From: Triglochin maritima
Lineage: Eukaryota; Streptophyta; Magnoliopsida; Alismatales; Juncaginaceae
Length of the DNA stretch: 64,000 nt
NCBI GenBank assembly: GCA_963682175.1
Contig: OY821786.1
Coordinates: 36,573,501 to 36,637,500 of the forward strand
Reading direction: 5' to 3'
Part shown: in pieces, positions 56,577 to 64,000 of the stretch
How positions within the stretch are numbered: the stretch's first letter is position 1
Layout: the number at the start of each line of letters is the position of its first letter
Position numbers and translations under genes: made by a program
The notes under the pieces: model-generated
Told to the model about the DNA's origin: nothing
Database searches by the model: none
What the model saw: the letters and a program-made list of their open reading frames with translations, nothing else

Positions 56577-58499
56577 TCAAGTATTTGCGGCAATTTTCTC
56601 TTGCGAGTATGGAATTTGTGGAACATTAAGCGAGATACCACGATGGAGCTTCTCATGAAAAAACTTGGCAGCCTCATCCCAATTTCCTTGTAAGCAAAAG
56701 CCACGAATTATATGCCCGTACAAGGTAGAGTTTGGTGAAATCCCACAAGCTTCCATCTCCTGTAAGACATTTAGAGCTTCAGTCATCGCTCCTTGCTTGC
56801 AGAGGCTGGAAATAATTGTACCATAAGTGATCAGATTTGGTCTACAGTCGTCACTATCCAATTCCACCATGTATCCGTGTAGCCGAAGTGCTTCACTAAT
56901 GCTTCCACTTCTGCAGTAACCCTTAATCAGAGCACCATAGCTGACCACATTCGGCATGTAGCCAATATCCTGCATTCTCTCAGTCAGTGAAATTGCATCA
57001 GAAACTTCGTGTACCAAGCAAAGGCCGTGAATTAAGGTGTTCAAAACAGGCATGCAAGCATGATATCCTTTTTTCATCATGTCAGAGAAAACTGCAAATC
57101 CTAAGTCAACTTGATGCATGCGGCAGAAACAGTCGATCAATGTACCATATGTAACAACATCGGGTATGCATCCAATTTCACACATTTTATTGAACAATAA
57201 AGTGGCATCGGAAATTTGAAGGGCCTTAGAGTGCCCATTGACAAGAGAACTTAAAATGACAATGTCAAGATGGTGACCTTGCTTCATCATGTGGCACAAG
57301 AATCCGTACCCTAAATCAATAAAGTGCAAACAGCAAAGGCAATCAACAAGTGCTCCGTAAGTAATGGCATTCGGAAGACATCCGATCTCTGGCATTCTAA
57401 GGAAAATTCTTGAAGCTTCAAAGATTTTATTCACTTCACAGATTCCACGAACAATAGAAGTCAAAATGGCTGTGTTTGCCTCGTAACCCGTCTTCAACAT
57501 GTAAGAAAAATACACAAGACCTAACTCCAGTTGATCCGAGCAGCAAAAATAATCAATAAGAACACCATAAGTAACAACATCCGGAGGACATTCCATTTCC
57601 ACCATACGATCGCATACATCCACAGCCTCGACAACTCTATTAATCTTACAAAGACCACTAACAAGTGAAGTCAAGACCACATTGTTTGGATGAAGTCCAC
57701 GCTTCAACATATCGCCCAACATCCCAAACCCCACCTCAACCATACCTGAATGGCAATAGCAATCAACAACAGTCCCATACGCAACAACATCCGGCAAACA
57801 CCCCATTCCTGACATCCTCCTAAACAACCGTGCAGCATCCAAAACCAAATTCTCCTTACAAAATCCATACAACAAAGCACTCAAAATAACAATATCTGCC
57901 TCGTAACCCTCCTTAACCATCCGACCGAACAACCCAAGACCCAACCTAACACGCCCGAACCGGCAACAACAATCCACAAGCGAACTATAAAAAATGACAT
58001 CGGCCCAACACCCCATATCCGGCAACCTTTTGAAAACCACCATCGCATCATAAATCAAATCTCTATCGCAAAACCCACCAACCAAACCACTCAAAACAAC
58101 AACATCAACCTCACAACCCCTCTTGAGCATTTCACCGAACACCTTGAGGGCCATATCGAGCCGACCCAAAACTCGAAAAGACTTGATAAGAATCCCGAAG
58201 GTGTAGACATCGGGAGAGACGCCAACAAACGACGTCATTGTGGTGTATAGGGGTTGGAGGAGGGAGTGGTGGGACAAAGATTGGATCTTGGTGAAGAGGA
58301 GGTTGAAAGGTCTGGAGGAAGGAGGGGTTGGGGTTGGTTGGGACAAAAGGTCGAACAGGTGGAGGGCGGTTTGGAGGGTGAATGGAGAAGACCAACAGCG
58401 TTGGGTCACGAAACGCTCTAAGTCTGAAGATGGGTTTGGAGGTGGTGTTGGTTTGGTGGAGAGGAGTCTGCGAGGGAGTTTGGATAGAGCAACAAACAT
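56577..58499 (-). CDS. P-class PPR protein, 15 repeats, likely mitochondrial
   Basis: Intact intronless gene of 640 codons. The leader MFVALSKLPRRLLSTKPTPP is basic and serine-rich without acids, as in mitochondrial presequences. From residue 98 to about 625 there are 15 contiguous 35-residue PPR motifs (motif 13 has 38 residues) with no E, DYW or SMR domain, so it is P-class. PPR proteins bind organelle RNA one base per motif and affect its stability, cleavage or translation. Odd motifs 1, 5, 7, 9, 11, 13 and 15 and also 14 have Gly at position 5 (VVTYGxLID type). Even motifs 2, 4, 6, 8 and 10 read (I/V)VILSSLVxGxCK with Ser or Thr at position 5. The alternation suggests growth by two-motif duplication. 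Restorer-like PPRs share this length and form, but membership is not shown. Confidence 0.95.
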   Translation of the reverse strand: MFVALSKLPRRLLSTKPTPPPNPSSDLERFVTQRCWSSPFTLQTALHLFDLLSQPTPTPPSSRPFNLLFTKIQSLSHHSLLQPLYTTMTSFVGVSPDVYTFGILIKSFRVLGRLDMALKVFGEMLKRGCEVDVVVLSGLVGGFCDRDLIYDAMVVFKRLPDMGCWADVIFYSSLVDCCCRFGRVRLGLGLFGRMVKEGYEADIVILSALLYGFCKENLVLDAARLFRRMSGMGCLPDVVAYGTVVDCYCHSGMVEVGFGMLGDMLKRGLHPNNVVLTSLVSGLCKINRVVEAVDVCDRMVEMECPPDVVTYGVLIDYFCCSDQLELGLVYFSYMLKTGYEANTAILTSIVRGICEVNKIFEASRIFLRMPEIGCLPNAITYGALVDCLCCLHFIDLGYGFLCHMMKQGHHLDIVILSSLVNGHSKALQISDATLLFNKMCEIGCIPDVVTYGTLIDCFCRMHQVDLGFAVFSDMMKKGYHACMPVLNTLIHGLCLVHEVSDAISLTERMQDIGYMPNVVSYGALIKGYCRSGSISEALRLHGYMVELDSDDCRPNLITYGTIISSLCKQGAMTEALNVLQEMEACGISPNSTLYGHIIRGFCLQGNWDEAAKFFHEKLHRGISLNVPQIPYSQEKIAANT

Positions 58500-59248
58500 T
58501 GGTTTGTTTTGAACGGCAAAATAACGGTTTTTAGGCTAAATCCGAATATTGTTCACAGGGGTATTCCACTAGTTTTGATTGAAGAGCCCTCGTTCACTCT
58601 GACCGTAATCGTAGCTCGTTTTTCGACTAACACCTTGTTTTGCAACAAGCAAGAAAATTAAAGAAACAAGGAGACAATTTGACTCGACGATTCCTTAGGC
58701 ACGAGTGTCTTTTTAATCTTAATAGTAGACTACTAAGATAAATTTGAAGGGTCAAAAATAATAATCAATGAACGTTTTCGGATACATAGGTAACGTATAT
58801 ATGGTAAAGATCGATGCAGAGGATCGAGCAACAGTTGCAATAAGCTTGTCCGAGGGAATGACCCCAACATGTTAATTTGCTTATGATGTAGACAACTTGC
58901 TCGATTGGTTTGTCATCTAAAAACATGCATGTTTTAGTTATTGCAAAATTAAAATGGGTTTTCGAAGAAATGGAGTTGATACTAAAGTGGATGGCTATAG
59001 GTGCCGTTCGTACAATCTAGATATGAAAAATAAAGATCGGAAAACATATATAGCGAAGTCATACTTACGTACGTTGATGATTTGGTAAAACGATCGATTA
59101 TTCTTAATTTCAGGTGGTGGGTGACGATATATATGTGTGTGATCTCCTTCACTCCTAATTTTGACTAATTTTTTGTTTGTTGAGGGAGTGGAGGCAACAA
59201 AACTTCCCTACTACAATAACTGAATAATAAATCTCAAGTACCACTATC
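58500..59248. other. 5' flank of the PPR gene
   Basis: Presumed promoter and spacer. No gene or repeat recognised. Confidence 0.5.
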
Positions 59249-59256
59249 TCTATAAT

Positions 59257-59681
59257 CAAGGTTCAGAAATGCGGGATGCGGATGCGATGCGGCGAGACAC
59301 TGCATCCGACATATGCGGTATGCCGATGCGATGCGGGTTCATATGCGGTTTGCGATTTAATAATTAAATAATATAATATAGATATATTAATTGTAAATTA
59401 TATATATGTAATTAAAAATTTAGGTAAATTTTTGAATAATTTCTAAGATAAACAAGTTAATATTAAACAAATTAGAATAAAAAACCAAAAAATAACAACA
59501 AATAACAACAAAAAGAAACAAAAGATGGGTGTTCTGAAATGCGGCCGCATCTACCCGCATATGCGGGTCAAGATGCGGGCCGCATTCTGAGGGTCACATC
59601 CGGGAGATGCGATGCACCTCTCCCCCGCATCGCGGCCGCATCCGCATATGCGGCCGCATAGGACCGCATTTCAGAACAGAG
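59257..59681. mobile_element. Non-autonomous hAT-like element
   Basis: A 425-bp element with imperfect terminal inversion (CAAGGTTCAGAAATGCGG left; inverted CTCTGTTCTGAAATGCGG right) and an 8-bp target duplication TCTATAAT at 59249-59256 and 59682-59689. Subterminal ATGCGGATGCGATGCGG-type repeats flank an AT-rich centre. An 8-bp duplication is the hAT hallmark. No transposase was seen. Confidence 0.82.
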
Positions 59682-59689
59682 TCTATAAT

Positions 59690-60795
59690 ACACCAAACTA
59701 AGGCCTCCCTTAACCGGAGGGTATTTTTCGGGTGCCCCAAAAGCCCACCCTTAACGGGTGGGTGGATCCCACGAGCCCAATCCTAGGGGGCACTTGATCC
59801 TCCTGAATTGGTCCCAAAAAAAAAATTAATGTTTTTTTATAGGATAATTGGTTTTTTAATTTTTTTATATTTAGGATAATAGTTTTTGGGTGGATTGTAT
59901 AATGGTTAAAGATTTTGTAGAGGAGTTGGATTGTGCTGACGTAACAGAGAGAAAAAAGTAGGCGACTGGATGGTACCCGAGTGTTGTTGACGGTGACCTA
60001 AAAATCTAAAAGCAGAATAGGAAAACTGCAAAAAAAAGTCCAATTAAAATATTACTACGTTGACTAAATATCCAGATTAAGATTCGAAAACCCGGCATTA
60101 ACCGTGGGTAGTACACAAATTTGGAGTATAATAATGTGATATTTTTTCCAGATGATGTACTATATCAATTCCATTTATATTTATAGAAATTAAGTGGAAC
60201 ACCACCTGATAGTTGCAAGACAAGGACACTTGTAAGGTTATAAACCTTTATTACATTTTGATATGTTGATGCACTTTTTTTTTATAATCAATATACAATT
60301 AAATTATTTATGTTCCAAATGATTACTAACATAGCTATGAAACAAATTTCTTAGAAAGTGATAGTTAGTCTGTTAAAATTCCATGAATATTCTTACCATG
60401 GTGCTTAAGTTATTCTTTCTTACAATCTATTTAGTTGATCTGAACCTCCTCTATCCGAGTAACCACCTTTTCCAATAACTTAGTTATACTTTCCGTTTAA
60501 TACTGGTTTTGATGTTTATTCAGGATTCTCGATCACACATAATCACATGAAATGCTTAATTATTACAGTGAACATAATGTTGGATATTATACCATCCAAT
60601 CAAAAGTCGTGGTTTGAAGTACTAAAATCAATTAAACATGGTCATTGGGTAGCTGGTTTATAATTTTATATCTTAGTTTAAATGTATAAATAGGCTGCTG
60701 CTCTACAACAAGATTCCCCACAATCTCTTGCTTCCTGTACGTTCACCATTTTACTCTTCCGGATCCTTTTGCAACCATTCTCCTAACAATTAAAA
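59690..60795. other. Intergenic
   Basis: 59705-59820 is GC-rich with CTCCCTTAACCGGAGGG and CCCACCCTTAACGGGTGGG inverted pairs, probably part of an old MITE. The rest is AT-rich. TATAAATAGG at about 60688 lies ~110 bases before the ATG of the NBS-LRR relic. Confidence 0.5.
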
Positions 60796-61085
60796 ATGGC
60801 TAAGAAAGTATTTGCTTCTGTTGTTGTGACCCATCTAGCTAATTCAAATGTTATTACGTCAGAATTTTTGACTTATTACGTCGGAACATTCTGTTTTTTA
60901 CAAGGATCGCATTTGTCGGATATTAGGCGTTAAAGGTAATTTGGAGAAACTGAAGAATGATTTGGTGTTGATACAAGATGTGTTGAAGGATTCAGAAGAG
61001 AAGAGCCTTCTGTGACCTCAAGATGTTTGCGTACGAAACAGAAGACTTGCTGGACGAGTTGGCTACCAAATTAATTAAGTTGCCT
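60796..61085 (+). pseudogene. CC-NBS-LRR N-terminal relic
   Basis: Plus strand, after an ATG at 60796. HICRILGVKGNLEKLKNDLV parallels HICQIVGVNKNLKKLKKDLL of the NBS-LRR pseudogene at 30667-35672. After a small deletion and frame change, DLKMFAYETEDLLDELATKL parallels that gene's DLKMFAYEAEDLLDEFATKV. Sequence then stops resembling the family; a stray AGAAGAGAAGCCTTCTGTG copy lies at about 61138. It is a short decayed copy of the same resistance-gene family. Confidence 0.85.
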
Positions 61086-61089
61086 TAGA

Positions 61090-61626
61090 TACCAAGTTAA
61101 AACTTGCACTTCATATATATCTTAATTAAGCTTCAGAAGAGAAGCCTTCTGTGCTGAAAGGGTTGGCTCTCTGTCATTCGTAGCTGATAATTCAGATTCA
61201 TGGGTGTTGGACCTTTTACGTTTTACATGCATATATTATCTCTGAATTGCCAAAATCAGGTGGTGGATGTTAATACATCTTCGTTATAGAAGCGAAGTTT
61301 ATGAATAAAATCCATGTAATGAGTTTTGGTGTGCATCTCTTCTTAGGTGTCAATGTGTTATTTTGGTAGCTTAGTGAGTTTGTTGTGCATATATAGATCA
61401 CCCAAGGTGTTTGCAGTGTGAGTAATTCATCTACCACATTGGAAATATAATACACATTCATCTATTTTGGCTTCTGTTGAATCATTATCAGAAGCTTCAA
61501 TTCATTTTGTAATTGCCCATTGTGGGCTTAAAATAGATTTCACAATATAATGTAATTTTTTCTTGATTCCAGACAGATGACGTAAGAAATTAAACAAATA
61601 AGAAGAAATTGGGATTAAGGATTGGT
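61090..61626. other. Spacer downstream of the U2 gene
   Basis: No gene recognised. It contains the 3' flank of the minus-strand U2 snRNA gene and the end of the NBS-LRR relic region. Confidence 0.45.
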
Positions 61627-61822
61627 AGGGGGTACGCAAACCCTAGCAGTAGTGTAACACAAGGGAAAACGTTCGAGGACCCCAATAGCAAGCTATTGTG
61701 GTGGGCCCTCCCCCAAAAAAAATTAATTTAATATCATGTGAGCCGATGGCACACGTATCAGATATTAAACTGATAAGAACAGATACTACACTTGATCTTA
61801 GCCAAAAGGCCGAGAAAGGTAT
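61627..61822 (-). ncRNA. U2: U2 spliceosomal snRNA
   Basis: The minus strand begins ATACCTTTCTCGGCCTTTTG, the conserved 5' end of U2. It contains the branch-point recognition segment GTGTAGTATCTGTTC, then the stem-II region, a Sm-type site (AATTTTTTTTGG) and 3' stem-loops ending near GCGTACCCCCTACCA. About 196 bases is the normal plant U2 length. U2 pairs with the intron branch point in pre-mRNA splicing. With its intact promoter it is probably a working gene copy. The 3' end is set by expected length. Confidence 0.95.
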
Positions 61823-61846
61823 GAATTGTTTAGGAGCTCTCCTGCT

Positions 61847-61897
61847 CCTTTTATAGCACTTGTCTGGTCTGCGTTTTGGAATTCACCGATGTGGGAC
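61847..61897 (-). promoter_or_regulatory. U2 snRNA promoter: USE and TATA box
   Basis: The upstream sequence element GTCCCACATCG is perfect at 61887-61897 (minus strand). TATAAAAGG at 61847-61855 lies about 30 bases before the U2 start. The USE-TATA spacing of about three helical turns is that of plant RNA polymerase II snRNA genes. Confidence 0.93.
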
Positions 61898-62441
61898 TAA
61901 TATTTCCCCACAACGATTTGAACATTTTGTTGGAATAGGTAAGTAAGACCATTTGAATATTTATTATTCTATTATGCTTTCTGCTTTTCTTCATTGGAGG
62001 ATTTTAGGAAATGGCTTAGTTTTTTTTTATATTCGCTTTGGATAATAAATCTGCAATGAAAGTTCTCCATATTTATATATTGCTTCAAGAGCAAGTACCA
62101 GAAAATAAATTTGACAGAGAAAATAGCTTAGGTAGTAGCAACAATACCAGAACAATAGAAGGTGATGGCGAGGTTGTCAACAATTTTCTAATTGATGAAT
62201 TTGTTCCAATGAAGGAAGTCATATTAACAAAATAGACATGTATGATTTCTTGTTCCGGTCGATATATAAAATGAATCTGATAACACATAATGAATTAGCT
62301 AGTTTATAATTAGAATTTGTTCTCAACTACAAAAATTACGTCATTTTCCTTCTCCTTCATGGTCGTTTTGTTCCTTTAGATTTTGATTGTTTGCCATTTG
62401 TGGTAATATTTCAGTCTCCTCTCCATAGGATTGTTTTGTTA
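61898..62441. other. Intergenic, nothing recognised
   Basis: A plus-strand frame of 65 codons at 62038-62235 has no recognisable motif and is not called a gene. Confidence 0.45.
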
Positions 62442-62951
62442 GGCCATCTCTTAACGGGATAAAAGTATCAGTCGTGACAGGTCGTGGCAGGGTTGTTGTA
62501 TTAAAAAATATTTTTTTCGTTTGAAAACTTCGGTCGAAGATGACCGGGTCGTCGACCCGGTCGTTTGAACGACCGGGTCGACGACCCGGTCATCAAATAT
62601 TTTATTATTTTTTGATTTTTTGATTTTTTTTGTTTTTGTTTTGATTTTTTTAATTTTTTGTTTGAGTTTTTTTTTAATTTTTTTTCCGAAAATACGTTTT
62701 ATAATTGTTTTGATTTTTTAGAATTTTTTTTTATATTTTTTAAATTTTTATCAAAATGGACCCCGAAATGATGTGGAGGAGAGAGGTAGGTTGTTGTGGG
62801 TTGTGTTGGGTTGTGGTTAAGATGTGAATAGTACAGGAAAGAAAAGAAAATGGGTTGACGAAAGAGAAAGCTGGCGTGGAAGAGAAAGAAAGCTGATTTT
62901 GAAGAGAGAGAGCTAATGACCGGGTCGTACAGGTCATGGTTAGTGATGGTC
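62442..62951. mobile_element. PIF/Harbinger-like MITE
   Basis: A 510-bp element flanked by TTA (62439-62441 and 62952-62954). Ends are GGCCATCTCTTAACGGG and, inverted from the right, GACCATCACTAACCATGAC, an imperfect terminal inversion. A 3-bp TTA duplication and G-rich CCATC ends fit PIF/Harbinger MITEs. It contains a 56-bp GACCGGGTCG palindrome and T-rich runs. No transposase was found. Confidence 0.65.
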
Positions 62952-64000
62952 TTATGTCTCACTTTCTAAAAGCTTTCTTACTATTCTATATCTTTGATTC
63001 TTTGAGCTTTAATATCTCTTAGGAATTAGTCGTTTTGAAAAGTTGCAAATTACGCATGTTAATTGGAAATCGGAGTTGGAGTTTACTTTGGAATATGTCT
63101 TTATTATAAATAAAAAAACTCGAAGAATGTCTTTGGCAATATTTTTCATATGCATGATTTGCAAAATGTTCTATTCTTCCTAATTCTCTCTGACTAACCT
63201 AATCTCAAATGAAAGAGTAAAGTTGAAAACAAAGAAATATAAACAATAAAAACAAGGAATAAAATAATGTAAATAATCTGCTATACATTTCTACTATCTC
63301 CTGCAAATGTAATGTTCCTAACTTTCTCTTGTAACATTTCTCAACAATGTTGTCCACTGTGAAACAGCAAATTTGATTCTCAATCTTAGGCTTGTTGATT
63401 TCAACTTTGCAATTTCACAACGCCATATCGATATTGTCGCTTTTATTCCTAAGGCCGTCAGAGAAAAAAATCCTTCCTGTGTCGTGCGGTTTCACCAAGC
63501 CATAGTAGCATCAAGGATCCTGAGTATGTTGTTTGCAACCTTTGGGACCATAATGTTGTCTGCTGTTCTTAACTGTCTTCAAACATAAGGCGCAGTAATG
63601 GGTTTGGCAAGCCCAACATAGCATATGATTGTTATTGTGTATCTGTTTCATCACAAGAGTTTTATCATCAGATGTAACATATAGGTACAGCGACAGTAAA
63701 AAATTTGAAATTTGCAGCAAAAATTCCAGTTATGGAAATGTTCACACTGCTGCAACAATAGCATTTTTCAATGCATGTCGTCAAGGTCTTCAGGGCATCA
63801 TGGGCAGTGAAACGTCACGTATGCCGTTGTCGAAAGTTGGAGAGAAATCAGTAGTGTTTTAAATGTGATGGTTTAGAGTTCTGTTGATTGCTAAGTACAT
63901 GATCAGTTAATCTCTGATATATCGTATGATGTGAAACCATTCAAGATTTAGTAATGTAACCTTTTTTTATTGGTGAGTAGTAATGCTAACTGTGGTCTTC
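62952..64000. other. Right end of window, no gene assigned
   Basis: Region 63370-63860 has several medium-length frames on both strands. Short stretches such as [18 protein letters not shown] look coding-like, but I could not match them to a family or build an exon chain. It may hold part of a gene running off the window or a relic. Confidence 0.35.

Noticed and set aside
63373..63862. Frames at the right end as a possible gene
   Set aside because: No family match, no convincing splice chain and competing frames on both strands, so it is left unassigned.

Overview
The window is nuclear DNA of a flowering plant, most likely a eudicot. Genes carry GT-AG introns in AT-rich sequence. The gene families are plant-specific or expanded in plants (mTERF, PPR, CC-NBS-LRR, B3, TPX2/WVD2-like). 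A plant-type U2 snRNA gene has the plant upstream sequence element and TATA box, and there are many plant transposon remnants. No species can be named from the sequence alone.

Layout. 1-10 kb: a split minus-strand gene for a phosphoenolpyruvate-carboxykinase-like protein without an obvious P-loop (2852-6546), then a split minus-strand TPX2/WVD2-like microtubule protein gene (7814-8986). 10-29 kb: a cluster of five intact single-exon mTERF genes (10452, 14959 and 18601 on plus; 23773 and 27698 on minus) and one mTERF relic that lost about 0.9 kb internally (21818-21996). Fragments of the 3' end of a VTT/DedA-type membrane protein gene lie between the minus-strand members. Their intact relative is at 40995-43984, so the local duplication unit carried an mTERF gene plus part of that gene. 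A MULE transposase relic separates the first two mTERF genes. 30-36 kb: a CC-NBS-LRR gene broken by several frameshifts and by a 2038-bp solo LTR with a 5-bp target duplication, inserted exactly at the MHD motif.

37-48 kb: nested transposon remains, the intact VTT/DedA gene (with a 5'-truncated RTE-type LINE in an intron), a 2.6-kb element with 28-bp terminal inverted repeats enclosing a 243-bp higher-order repeat, a 22-bp minisatellite and three alternating inverted blocks, and then a 0.6-kb foldback element. 50-54 kb: a B3-domain (REM-type) gene with an internally duplicated 5' half. 56.6-58.5 kb: an intact intronless P-class PPR gene of 640 codons whose 15 repeats alternate between two types. 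59-63 kb: an hAT-like non-autonomous element, a CC-NBS-LRR N-terminal relic, a complete U2 snRNA gene with promoter, and a PIF/Harbinger-like MITE.

The mTERF and PPR proteins probably act on organelle nucleic acids. With the decayed resistance-gene copies they give the region the character of a fast-evolving cluster shaped by duplication, gene conversion and transposon insertion. The intervening DNA is mostly repeat-derived. All functional statements rest on motif recognition by eye, not on database searches.
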